Assembly (NCBI GenBank): GCA_013399875.1 | Contig: VXAZ01002119.1 | Coordinates: 1 to 64,000, forward strand | Origin: Gymnorhina tibicen | Lineage: Eukaryota > Chordata > Aves > Passeriformes > Artamidae | Length of the DNA: 64,000 nucleotides | Reading direction: 5' to 3' | Part shown: positions 50,151 through 64,000 of the stretch, in pieces | Position numbering within the stretch: position 1 is the stretch's first letter | Layout of the letters: every line of letters begins with the position of its first letter | Made by a program: the position numbers and the translations under genes | The notes under the pieces: model-generated | What the model saw: only the letters and a program-made list of their open reading frames with translations | Database searches by the model: none | Told to the model about the DNA's origin: nothing

Positions 50151-52706
50151 TTCTTCATCCTTTTCTCTCTCAGTTGCTTTCTCTCCCTTTATTCAGTGAA
50201 ACCCCTTCCTTTATTTCTTCTGGTAATCCAGTGTGCAGGCTGATCAAGATACGGTGTCCATCCCACTGGGACTTGGCTGTGCCACAGAGAAATACTGTCT
50301 GCCAAAACACCTCCCCCGTCCTCCCTTCTGGTTAGTTTTGCTGCTTTAATAAGCTTGTTCATAAACATTGAGGGTCGCACAGGTTTCCCTTGTTATTTTT
50401 AGACTTATCTTCCCCTTTCACCTATCTTTTATGGGACAGATTGCATTCTTTGCTTCTCCAGTTCCTCTCTCCTTTGATCTCCCTACTGTAAAATGGGGAT
50501 GCTTAATTAAGTGAAATGTTTCACTTTATGGGTTTATTTTCCTCAGAAAGCCTCCTACGCCTCCTGTTACTTACCAACCTGTTCTCCCCTACATGAATCA
50601 CCTTCCAGTTCGTAACAGCCTTTCGAAATGCTGCAAACCTTGTCACCTTTCCTCATGGCAGAGGTCGGCAGAGAATTGCAAAGTGCCACCTGCAAAGTCA
50701 AGTTCACTCACCCAGTTGCTCTCAGCTCAGTTAGCCTCAGATTAATGCTCAGTTTTCTCAGCTTTTTCTATCAACAGCACAGGTGTGTTAAGTGGAAAAG
50801 CAATACAAAGTGCTCAAGACAAACACAAAAACAAATCCTGCACAAGCAGTGGGATACAAACCATTAAAAAAAATAATAGGGGACTTAAATTTTTTGTTTG
50901 TTTTGTTTGTGCTTTTTGTTGTGGGGACAGAGTGAGTTTAAATTTGCACTGTTTTGCATTTTTCATTTTGCATTTAAAATTTGCACTGTTTGTCTCCAAC
51001 AAACCTGATTTGTTCCCCTCACCCCTGCCCTCTTCCAGGCTCACTGAGTAGCTGCAAGGTTACTATGAAAGTCTCCCTAGTGAGTGTTCAGTCCTTCTGG
51101 CACAACTCACTCATCTTGTAGAGGAGCATTAAGGTTTTTTGCAGGTATGTCCAAATACAAAATGAATTGTGCAGCTCTGATCAGTCTACAGAAAAGAAGC
51201 CACACGGTATTTAGGCCTCTCAGGAACCCAAGTTTCACCTTCAGAATGGCTTGAGCCTCCAATGGCATGTACGTGCCTGTGCCCTGAGAGTCATCTCTCA
51301 GCTGTCATCTAATCCACTGAAGATCATAAATCTATGAGTACCCCATTTTTAAAGTACTTCTGGGCATCTTGACAGCTTGCACCAGTCCTCAGTGGTGGAT
51401 CTTAAACCCTCAGGATACATCCTTTGCATTTCTTTATAAACTCTGCAAAGTTCAGTGTGTTGGCTGTGCTGGAGGTCCCCGTTTAACACAGAAGTGAGAG
51501 GCTGAAAGTAGTTCCTCTCTCTTACCTGCTTTTGCTTGATGAATCAGTGATAAGGCAGCTTATTAGGAGCCTGGAAGACTTTACAGTTACTAGTTTTGGC
51601 TAAGATGAGAGGTAATTACCTTTGAAAAGTAAAACACCCTAAACAGGAAGGAGCAAGGAGTTCCTAGGATGAGGGACACCTCTTCAGGGAGGGAAGCCCA
51701 GACTAAGACATCCAACTTCCTGGTATGGGAGCGCTTTAAGAAATATTTCACTCTTTCATGTTTCATACTGGATTCTTCTAATGCTCACAAGAGTGACTGG
51801 CTGCCATGATTCTCAGTTCTCCTTGTGAAATGCATAAAAATTGCCAGCCTGGACATTATAAAAGCAAGCAGATACCTACTGCACTCAATATGATCAATCT
51901 ACCCTACCCTGTGGGTGCTTGAGTCTCAGTGTTAAGTGGGTCTAAGGAGACATGTGACAAGACACTTTTAAACTGGGATTTTCAGCACACTTGTAAGTAG
52001 AAACCCTTTTGAAGTTTCCAGGGAACAACATTCTCTTTTCAGTTTGTCAGTAGACATCAGCACTGCTGAACTACAGATGGATCATTAATGGAAAGGATAT
52101 GTGTTTACCTACCTTAATAGCTAGATTCCCAAATAATTGCCACAATTTTAATAGGTGTTAGATCCAGCAGCTCTTACTGAGTTCATTGGATAGTGTGAAG
52201 CACTCTCCAGTTTGGCAAATGGGAGGTTTATTTAGGAGCCCAATTTCTGGCACCAGCCTTTGAAAATCCTGGCCATGTTTCCTACGTAATGTTAACACGG
52301 TCACACTGTATGTCTCAGCATTGCGTGAGATCCACACATCCAGCACTCTGCTAAGCTGCAAATTTAATAAGACAAGCGAAAAAAGGAGAAAAGCCTACAT
52401 ATGTGTGGTGGTGTGAATTTAGTGTGTATTTGCTTTTATTTGAGAAAGATTAGCCTTAATTTACCACCTTGTGACCACATTTGGATACAAATAACAGGTG
52501 AGGGAACAGAAGGCATCTTTGTAGATCACCTGGGATCAGGATTTAGTCCAGAGTGATTATTGTCAAACTGAGCTCCCACAGAAGGCATTTCATTAACTTT
52601 AAGTAACTATTGAGTCTTCAAAAGATTTGTGCCACAGAGTTTATACAGCAGTTGAATAGAGATGCCCTTAGTACTTCCAACTCTGTTTCTTTTGGGTTTG
52701 GGGGGG

Positions 52707-52753
52707 TGTTTGTTTGTTTGTTTGTTTTGGGTGATTGTTTTGTTTTGTTTTAT
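52707..52753. repeat. TTTG-type simple repeat
   Basis: A run of TTTG/TTTTG units (several uninterrupted GTTT copies, then TTTTG units) lies mid-intron. It has no coding value despite an open frame over it. Confidence 0.85.
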
Positions 52754-55700
52754 CTTTCATTTCTTGACGCATATATTTTTATCAAGTTATCATTCATGGC
52801 AGCAAAGGCCTAAGCAACCTCAGAAGAACAGATTTTATGGTGAACAATTTTCTTGGAAAATTCTTATCTAGTGGTACTAATTTGACTGGTTTAATGTGAT
52901 TAATTTTTTTTTTATATGAGCTATCTAGAAGAAAAGCATCAAATCTGAACTCGTTGTTTAGAATTCTCTATCAGAAAGAGAAAGATAGGCACCCCCTCTG
53001 TGCAGTTTACATGCAGCCAGGATAAGAATCTAGGTCGGGTGAGATGAATCCCACCCTACAGAAAAAGCTGAAGGTGCTGAGAGAGTACATGGATAGAGTT
53101 ATGAGAACTTTCAGGAAGCCAGATTCTCTTGTAGTCCACATGAAACAACTCTGCCAACCTACTCCCATGACATTTTATATAAAAGCCAATATCTTATTGT
53201 CCCCAGTGGGAGATGTCACATATCTGAGACAGCATCTGGTGCTGATGATGTGAATAAATGAACTATGAACTGGGCAGAGAACACCGGTATCGCTATCATG
53301 AGACCTGCAACAGGATGTGAACTCACATTTTCAGACATGAAAGGTTGTTTCACTCACCCACTTGACCATCCTACATCCTACTGATTGCTAGGAAAGGAAG
53401 CACAAGCCTGCAGGAATTGTTCTGCAATGATGGGTGGACACAGCTTTAAACGACTGCCTGAAAACTTTGCCAAAGGGTGGCCAAAATGACTTTTTCATTC
53501 CCCTGTTCCATCCATCATGCCACAGTGAGTGATGCCTCTGGAAATAACTTCCTTGGCCAAGCATAACAGGGTCACACCTGCCCAGCTGTTCCTGGTGGTC
53601 ATGCTGTCTTAGGATAGGATCCAAAGCCCACTGAAATAACTGGAAGAAGCCTTGTTGACTCAAGCAGATCTCTGGATCAAACCCTTAGTCCTTCTTTCTA
53701 CTAAATTAACTATGCAAACTGGCAGAAGATTTCCCTGTATCATGCATGGTAGGGTTTTGGTCTTTGGGACTGCTGTAGCAGCTCTATAATTCCATATTGT
53801 CAGAAATTTTATCCCACTGGTTTTTAGTAAGTGATGTCACTGCTCTCATCTTCCTCTGTTGATGCATTTTTGGCAAAAATGTAGGAAATCTTTAAAACCT
53901 AAGGGACTACTCCCATTTTTCATGTAGAAATGGGCTTCTGGAATTGAGTTGTTAATAGGTGAGCAGTCAGCAAATTTGCAGTAGATGCAGACTGTGACTG
54001 AGCAGTGAGTGAGAACACGAACCACAGAAAAGGGACATACAGGGGAAAATCAACCTCTAGTCCACCGTGAGGGGGAAGAGAGTTATTGCATAGTTGGGAA
54101 GTTGAAGAAGTGAATTTGTTTCTCATCCTGTATAGAATAAATTAATGCAAAACTTGGATCCAAAGACAATTAAAGTTACTGCATATTTCTCTCTATTTAT
54201 CCCAACAAACTTTTGTTCAGTGCCTCTAAAGGTAAACATCCTTTTTTTTATCCCAAAGTTTTTTTTGTCCCAAAGTCATATTTCTTTGTGAAATTATTCT
54301 ACTCATATTGTTATCTTCAAAAGCCAACCTGAATACAGCCCACCTCAAGGATGTAACCTTGCAAAGACTTCGTAAAAGCACAGCAGAAAACAGAATGTAG
54401 GAGATTATACCCAGCAAGCCAGAGGGTGAAGTTCCTACAGGACTGCTGGCACAAACCCTCTAGGAATAGCTCCCTGCAATATGTGTTTCCAGTGGAACTG
54501 GTTTTTGCAACAGGACTTTACTTTTCTTCTTTCTTACTTGTGTTTGACGGTATCTTCAAGGAATGTCTTCTGAGTGGTGAACACAAGACAGGACAAACCT
54601 TTTTTTTTTCCTTGTCTCTTCTTTCACAGCCACAAATGGAATTGTACAGTTAAACAAAAATGACTATGCGATGGAATTTATCTTAATTCACATTGGCACA
54701 GGTTTACTGTCCATGGGGAAATTGTCAAAAGCTATTAGGTGATCCAGGGGCTTAAGACATTTTTCAGTAAACTATTTCAGATTCTTTATGAAGATGGAGA
54801 GGCAGAGGCTTAACTGTCACAGATTGAAACAACACTAAGCAGGTGGACACTTGCACGAAGTCCGTTAGCTCTCTAGATAGCCACAATATTCAGTTCAGGC
54901 AAGGAGTGGAAATAGGCTGTAGACTCTTAGATCACTGGGGCTACAGCTCTGTTAACTAAAACCAGAGATCAGGTTCAAGTGCAGTCTGTCACTCTGTTGT
55001 TTAATGTTAAGATGGGCTTTGCCATAGTTTGGGCATGCTCCAAGTGGCGCCCTCCCTGTGGCAGTGCTGTGGCAGTGTTTGGGGTCTAAGGTAGACCAGG
55101 AATTGACTCCAAAAGACATTTCAGATGTGGCTGTAGATGTGGATGTAGAAAGTTAGCTGGTCTGTGCTTCCCTGGCCTGTTTTTTTTCTGAATGTACAGT
55201 AGTCTCAGATACTCTTGTGAAGCTTTTCCTCAGTCAGAAATTTGTGTTTAGTTGCTACTCTGCCTTACATAGTGGAAGAAATCCTAACCACGAACCCTTA
55301 ACTGGCACCACAGAGTCAACACATGTCAAACTGGATAGTTGGGAATGTGAACTAAAGTCTGCTCTGTCAAAAATTGCTGTGAAGGAGGACTGTAGAGCAA
55401 CTTCACCACGAATCTTAACTTTGATAGAGTACGTACTGTTATCTGACCACATTTCTTTCTTCACAGGCTGTGTTAGAGCTCCACCTGGCAGTAAACACAG
55501 GGATTACTTCGTTAAAAATAGCATTAAAAAATAAGCAATCAGTAGTTTATATGTGAAAGGTTGTCGCCAACTGAAATAATGTGTCCATTTCATCTTATCC
55601 GGGATTATAGTTCCCCAGTAACCCATCAAGATGCCTCCAGATTCAAAACAGAAGTTTTCTCAGACTTGGATTCGAGATGAATTGTAAAAGAAGGGACAGA

Positions 55701-56812
55701 AAGGGATGCAAACAGCTGTGGGAAGGAAAGCGGAGATAGGTGATGAGAGATCATGCGTCACCAAAATGAAACACCTTGCAGATACGTGCTTGGGCTTGCC
55801 CCAAAAGGCACTAACACGAAAAATCTGAGGGAGGTTGAAGAGGTAGGTTTGTGGGTAGTCTTCAGGCAAGATGTGTTAGAACCAACTTTGTGTAAGCCAA
55901 AGAAACAGCTGGAGTGACCAGTTTGTCCGTACAGGTCTAAGAGAGGTGGGAGCGAACCCCAGCATGGGGACACGTCTGAAGGACCAAATTCTTGAGCAGT
56001 TATCTGGACCAGAAGAGGATGAGACTGTGCTGTTAAAAGCTAGAGAAAAGGATGCTGCAGCATCTGAGCCATGGGTCTGGTCAAGAGTGTCAGCTCTGTG
56101 AATGAGTAAGGAAGTAAATTTTGAGAAATAATGAGCCACAGGAATTGTCTGGCATCTGGAGCATACACCTTTTTTTAGAAAAAAATAAATGTGATGTGTA
56201 GGAGGTACAGTTCACTGAAAATTAATTGATTTCAGGCCATATGCAGGGAAAAGTTACGGCCTCTGATTTCAGGCCAAAGGCAGAAACTCAGCTTTGGAAA
56301 GAGGAACAGAGATACTAAAAGCAGAAAAAGCTTGAGATGCTGCACTTAAAGTAGGTGAGCTCCTTCAGCAGCAGCCACAGGAGGGCAGCCCAGGCTTGCA
56401 GTTGGCAGCCCCTGCTCTGGTACCTGCTCTGCTCTGGACAGCCTGCAGCAAATTTAACTGTGCTGCTACCTGCGCCCAGAAGTGAATCCTACAGAGCACG
56501 ACAGGTCTCCTTTCCTCGGGTCTCATTCTCCTTTGTGTAAAAAACCAAATGTCGTATTTTGCCTGTGAGTGGGCCAGGGAACAAGGAGGTGGAATTCGCT
56601 GCACCTATACTGAGCCCATCATGAGAATTTATCTGGTTTTAAAGCAATTCTTTCAAAAAAATGAGGCATTGGTGACCAAGTACTGCTTTGGGATGAGAAG
56701 AATCACTGAAAAATATGATTATTACTGTCTTTACAAATGTTACTGTGGAAAACTTGATTTCTACTTATACTTCTTTCTTAAAACTCCTCTCATCTTGTTT
56801 TCTCTTGTTCAG

Positions 56813-57035
56813 TGTCCAAGCAAAACCTATGATCCGCTCATAAAGTCTACCAGAGACTTTCCCGATGAAGTCATTAGCTTCATTAGACGGCACCCACTGA
56901 TGTACAAATCGGTTTACCCGGTGACGGGAGCCCCGGTGTTCACGCGGATCAACGTGGACTATCGGCTCACTCAGATCGTGGTGGACCACGTCATGGCAGA
57001 GGATGGGCAATATGATGTCATTTTCCTGGGAACAG
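56813..57035 (+). CDS. SEMA3D: SEMA3D coding exon 10 in window (sema domain)
   Basis: The exon is 223 bp, the longest here. It enters in phase 0 and exits after one base of D422, at donor GTATGA. It encodes residues 348-421: [20 protein letters not shown], then [37 protein letters not shown] and [18 protein letters not shown]348 pairs with C236. 'DFPD.V..F.R.HPLMY.SVYP' and 'DGQYDV.FLGTD.GTVLKVV' are class signatures. The second half is rich in CpG and G/C-ending codons. VFTR replaces the TFKR I recall from human. Confidence 0.97.
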
Positions 57036-60000
57036 GTATGAGAGAGAACTTCACCTATCATTGTGCACAAACCACATCCTTTTAGAATACATATGGTCCA
57101 GTAGGTCCTGAATAAATCTGAATAAACCTCTAGACTAAAATCTTTTTCCTATGCATGCAGCTTCAGGAAGCATATAGGTGCTCCTGATTCAGTTCCAAGT
57201 CTTCATGCAAGTGCTGAAATGAAATTGATTAGTCAGTTCAAGATAGTACTACTGTTGGGATGTTAATGCCTCCTGCTGCCTAGGTGATAAACCATTTAGG
57301 GGTCAGAGTACCTGAACTTTCTTACCCTCCAAGTACCGCTCAGTACCTGTCTTTACATTACATCGTAGTCTGACTTCCTGCTGGAAGCACATCAATAAAA
57401 CTATTAAAGGAAAAAAAATTACCTTGATAGCTTCAAGGAGTACTTCCTATTATCAGTAGTGACATGGTGCTTCAGCATTTTATCTCATGCAGTGCTGAGC
57501 AGTTAAGAAGGATTTCAAATGGAGCCTAAGGCAACAATTCCACTCAACTAATTTTAAAGTTATGAGTGACATGATAGCTCCAAACGTGACAACCAGGATT
57601 GAACACAGAGAGGTTAAGCTACTCTGTCAGGGAAAAAACTGCTTTGCCATTTTTCTATGGATAATTATGTATCTATTTACATTTTTGTAATAGATAAATG
57701 CCTTAAGGAAAAGGTCTAGTTTTAGCATAGTAATTAAATTTAGAATCACTGGATGAATTACCCCAGAGCAAGGTATGCTAAGGAATATCAATTACCTATT
57801 CATAACATTTCTGAAGTAATAATCTGCCACATTACTCCTTTGGTAGTTTTGTTCTTATTCCGTAATTCAACATTCTCTCACTCTCGTTCTGTGTAGGTCT
57901 TATAAAGGACTTTTCACTGGTAGATCTGAGTGCTTTAATAAGGAAGTCACTGCCATAATCCCCATCTCAGAGGAGGTGACAAGGTTTATCCATGTGCAGC
58001 AGATGAGCTACTGCCATGAGCTGCAGGGAAATAAAGGTTTCATTTTGAATCCTACCCCAGTGCTATTGGGCTGCACAGCATTTTATCTGGCCTATGAGCA
58101 AATTTTGTGTCATATAGCACAGTTTGATATGTATGACTATTCTGAAGTAATTTGAGGAAAGAATTGTCACAGAGCATTGTCTCTTATGAAGTGTGGGTTG
58201 TCTCAGCCTTGAAGAGTTTTCTATCTGTGTTACCCCAAAAAGGAGTGTAGAGATAGCCTCTCTCTTGGAACTTTTATGTCTTTCAGCAAAATCCATTTCA
58301 CAACTCTTATCTTCTAAAAAAAGACAATGTCACAGACCCTCTGTGATCCCAAGTTAGGACAGTGGTGTCAGAGAAAAAAGCACAGTTTCATAAAAAAAGA
58401 CCATTAAAGTGCTGTTTTCTCCCCTGCTGGCTGAGAAGGCTGGGGATGAGCCTTAGGCATGATGATAGAAAATCCTTGTTGCTTTCTAAGAGCAATATTA
58501 ATATAGTCAACAAAGGAAAAGGAACCCTTTCCCAAACTGTGTGGTGCGTAGGATTTCAGAGTGCCCACTACAACTTTTCTTCTGATAAGAGTGAAAAAAA
58601 GTAATTTGAAATTTAACTGTCTGAGAAGATGAGCTCACTTGTAAAAATGTACAAAATATTCTTTTAGTGGCTGTGGAGGTTGCTTTCAGATGTTTTCTGT
58701 CCTCCATTTTAAAGTTTTTAATAGAAATAAAATTATATTGCGAGACCAGCAACTCGAATACTCCCAGGTTAACTGTTCCTTCCTAACTGGCACTAAGACA
58801 AACTCTTCAAGTATAAGTAGTCAGGTTTAGAGGTGTCAAGGCCAGCAAGTACCACGCAGTCACTAGATGGCACTCCATAATATGCAGACATTTATTTTTC
58901 TGCAATGCCTTCCTTAAAAGTGAGTTTTCTTTTCTGTAAGTGCATGGTTTTATTCTGTTTTATCCTTTAAACTCATTGCAAGGAAAAAGTGAACTCAAAG
59001 ATAAAATTTCAATTATATACGGAGACTGAATATGGATATAACAAATGACCCAGGAGATTCTGAGCAGCAGCAGATCAGTAGCTTATTGTATGTTTGAATG
59101 TACACAAGCAACTTGTACATGTGCAGGCTTTGGCAATTATGTCAAACAAACTTTGAAAAAAAGCTCTAGTACATAAGGCAAACTGCAATAATTTGGCTTT
59201 GATTGATTATATGAAGTTCAGTAGTTTTGGAAAAGAAGAATGAAAATCTCATTCTTTCCCTTATAATGTATTATTTTTCATTATTTCAATACTATGTGTA
59301 GAGCTTATGACTAAGCTGCACTGTGTCATTTCCACATCCCAGCACCCAGCCCACTTCCCCTGAGCAATTTCTGAGTTCTTTTTAAGGCCATTCAAGGTTC
59401 ACTAATGTGTGATGGTCTGACATGAAATGAGCAGCTATTTTTTACACCAAACAGGAATTCAGGTTAAAACTGATGAATAGATTTAACTTAAAAAAATTCT
59501 CTAGATGATTCCAAATAAGTAATGATTAAATTAAGATTTTGATGCTGAATGGAGGTTCTTTTAAAAAAAAAGTTTCCTTAAATGAAAAAATAAATTTAAA
59601 AAGTGTGTTACTTAACTGCTTGCATTAAAATGAATCTTACTTCTGATTAAGCATATACTGGAAGCAAATTAATTCTATAAAGAAGAGGAAATGATTTTCT
59701 GCCAATTTAGCCCCCTGAGCTGGCTCTCTTTGGGGTCGGTTGGGCCCCAGTTCTGGCTCAGGGAAATGTGCAGAAACTCGTAGCTGTCAGCATGGATGTG
59801 CTTGTCTGTGTTTGTGTGTTTGTGTAGCAGGAGAGCTGGACCATCCCTGCCAGGAGCAGCCTGCGACTGTGTTGGCTCGGCCATACAGTAAAACCATAAA
59901 TGCACTGTATGGAGGGAGCTCTGCAGGCAGCAGGAGATGCAGTGGGGATAGATGTGGTTGCAAAGCAACGTCCCTGATGGATTAGCTTTATCTACAGGGC

Positions 60001-60068
60001 AGGAAATGGAGTGGCCCATGCATATGGAAACATACCTGTGGGTTTTACATGAGGCACATTTGTTTCAG
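57036..60068 (+). other. 3.0-kb intron between exons 10 and 11
   Basis: AT-rich and non-coding. Two weak MIR-like traces (about 57580-57630 and 57925-58000) were not accepted as features. Nothing else was recognised. Confidence 0.82.
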
Positions 60069-60157
60069 ATGTAGGCACAGTCCTGAAAGTTGTGAGTATC
60101 ACAAAGGAGAAGTGGACGAAGGAGGAGGTGGTCCTGGAAGAGCTGCAGATATTCAAG
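60069..60157 (+). CDS. SEMA3D: SEMA3D coding exon 11 in window (end of sema domain)
   Basis: The exon is 89 bp. It starts with the last two bases of D422 and ends in phase 0 at donor GTAAGC. It encodes [16 protein letters not shown], then [14 protein letters not shown] (residues 422-451), the last propeller blade. '[11 protein letters not shown]...E.VVLEELQ.F' is a standard class 3 block. Confidence 0.97.
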
Positions 60158-61971
60158 GTAAGCATTAATAGCCACAACATAAATTAAATATTATTCAGGG
60201 GACTTCATGGCCCAAACTGGCTTTGTCTGTCTGGTTGTTTGTTTACTGGAGCTGGTTCAAGTTTCCAGAGGGACACTATGTAAATTTTTAAATGCCTTGG
60301 TATTCTTTGGGCAAGTCAATTGAAAAATGTCCAAAACCAAACAGACCGTGATTTTTCAAACCCGTAGAACGTCTCATTTATCCTGCTTTGTTCTAGTTTG
60401 AAATCTTATTATGAGCCCACATTTTTTATTATTTATACATATTAAAATAATAGTATTGTATTTTTAATGTGAGATTTTCTATGGCCCAATTGGTATTGAG
60501 AGTATCCTAGGTACAATTATATTTTTTAAAAAACAAACACACAAAGTTCTATTGGTGCAGAGAAATGCTTTAAAATAGCAACTTTAGGAATTGAAAACAT
60601 AAGGAAAATAAACAAGAAGTTAGCTTTGATTATCAGTGTGCTTTAATTTATCGGTGAAGGCTGAGTCAGTATTTTTGACCATTTTGATTTGGTTATTCTG
60701 TAACTGGAGCCCTGCTAACACCAATGATTTCTTCATAAATACAGCTTGTAAAAAGCCCAAGATTGTTTTTGTTGCACAGGCACAATTTCTGATTAACTTT
60801 AGTGCTGGTGAGGGAGCTGACATCAACATACTTTTACATCAGAAAAATGGAAACCTTTGTCTTCCCTACTGATTTTCTTTCCCATTTATTAGTTGTCTTC
60901 TTCGTTCTTTGCATTCTCACTTTGCTTTCTTCTCATGCTGCTTAGCTCTTCTTCAGTTTTCACTTTGCTTCTCCATCAAAGTTTGTCTGCATCCATGGCA
61001 TTTTGATTACTTTCTCACACATCCTCTCTCCTATGTGCTATATAGCCCAAATTGCTGTCCATACTGAATAAATGAATTTGGGACTTTTCCAGGTGTAAGC
61101 ACAGGATCATTAACAATTATTTCAAAGAGTTCATTTCTCCATATGCCTTTTGATATGTCATGTGTGTGATGAAACTTTGATTTAAAGGATCTCTAGGTCT
61201 TCCTCTCACTGTCTTGGACACCAATTATAAATATCACTCAGAAAATACCAAGATTACTCAGTGGCCTGCCAAATAATGAGCAGTTCCAGTATGTGCACCA
61301 ATTTGCTGCATTCTTAAAGCATAACGTCAAGGGAAAATGTGCCATATCATATTTAAAACAAAAAAGAGGTCATTTTTTTCTGCTCAGCAGACATTCCTTC
61401 ACATTTTTATTGGTAACATTCATAACTGCTACCTCTATGGTTTTGAATCCAGAAAACTGAAGGGAGTAGTGGCTGAAAAAACATGCCTTATTTCCTCAAA
61501 CTGCATTAATATTAAACAATAGGCTTAGATTAATCTTTTGTTGGGTGATAGATAATTTCCTGAGCTTTGTGCTGTTCTTACATCAGTCATGGGCAAAAAT
61601 TTCACTGCCTTTCATAGCCATGAAATACATCCTCGTGCAGAGATCTGCCTATGTATCCCTTAAATGGCAACTAAGCCTTTCAAATAGTGCTTAATACGAA
61701 CTAAAGTTGATGTGAAGGCTCATTGCCCAGGATGGGGTAGATAGCAAACTCTCAGAATTAAAGCTAATTCCCTCCTTCCAGCTGGGGAAATTTATGGGAT
61801 TTCTTTTTGGAAGCATGAATTTTCTGTTGGGGTTTGTTTTCTTCATACTAGTTAAAAACCAAGAAAATGAGCCTGTAATTTTATTTACTTATTTTATGTT
61901 AAGTTCTACTCTCTTTTGCACTGAGAACAGGGAATTTGTAAACTAACACACCTTGCTAATTTATTTTTCAG
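60158..61971 (+). other. Intron between exons 11 and 12
   Basis: This is 1.8 kb of AT-rich sequence with no recognised repeat, RNA or regulatory element. It ends in a T-rich acceptor, AG at 61970-61971. Confidence 0.88.
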
Positions 61972-62013
61972 CACCCTTCGTTTATCTCAACCATGGAGAT
62001 TTCTCAGAAACAG
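61972..62013 (+). CDS. SEMA3D: SEMA3D coding exon 12 in window (42-bp exon)
   Basis: This is a very short exon, 14 codons in phase 0 on both sides, with donor GTAATC. It encodes HPSFISTMEISQKQ (residues 452-465), the loop and strand that lead from the propeller to the PSI domain. It corresponds to human HSSIILNMELSLKQ as I remember it. A 42-bp exon at this place is normal for class 3 semaphorins. Because it is short and symmetric, skipping it would keep the frame. Confidence 0.93.

Positions 62014-64000
<1,987 letters not shown>

Noticed and set aside
56549..56812. Open frame running into exon 10 from upstream, as a possible longer exon
   Set aside because: The acceptor at 56811-56812 fits the family junction (PGT then CPSKTYDP) exactly, and the upstream part has no semaphorin sequence.
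57580..58000. Two MIR-like traces (cacagagaggttaag and atccccatctcagagg)
   Set aside because: Block order is inconsistent or only a single short block matches.

Overview
The window is a piece of a bird nuclear genome, almost certainly from a songbird (passerine). It holds one protein-coding gene: the internal part of a class 3 semaphorin on the plus strand, best identified as SEMA3D (probably the gene first called collapsin-2 in chick). Thirteen coding exons lie between 3959 and 63391. All have AG/GT splice sites and their reading phases join without a break into about 517 residues. They encode nearly the whole sema beta-propeller and most of the PSI domain. The signal-peptide and N-terminal exons lie upstream. 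The furin site, Ig domain and basic tail lie downstream.

Layout: an upstream intron (1-3958) carries a plus-strand CR1 LINE fragment. Exon 1 (3959-4119) is followed by a 12.3-kb intron with a tRNA-Ile-headed SINE that has a CR1-like tail (TguSINE1 type), a MIR relic, an old CR1 relic, a hexanucleotide microsatellite and a 35-N assembly gap. Exons 2-6 (16440-32004) are spread over 15.6 kb. Their introns hold a minus-strand CR1, a nearly full-length MIR and a CpG-enriched patch. A 12.1-kb intron with another MIR relic leads to exons 7-9 (44141-46262). A 10.5-kb intron with the best-preserved CR1 copy leads to exons 10-13 (56813-63391).

The organism call rests on interspersed repeats of the avian CR1 family, the tRNA-Ile/CR1 SINE described from zebra finch, and small, AT-rich introns with sparse repeats. 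The protein is a secreted guidance cue, which by family knowledge signals through neuropilin/plexin receptors to steer axons and endothelial cells. All eight sema-domain cysteines expected from SEMA3A-type structures are present at the expected spacing, so the copy looks functional.

I found no operon, CRISPR array, toxin system, viral gene or second gene, and nothing I would call a new biological system. The points worth a second look are the CpG-enriched intronic patches, a large third-position GC contrast between exons, a small decayed direct repeat, and three recognisable MIR relics in one bird gene. Percentages given here are hand counts. Repeat family names rest on remembered consensus sequences and were not checked against a database.
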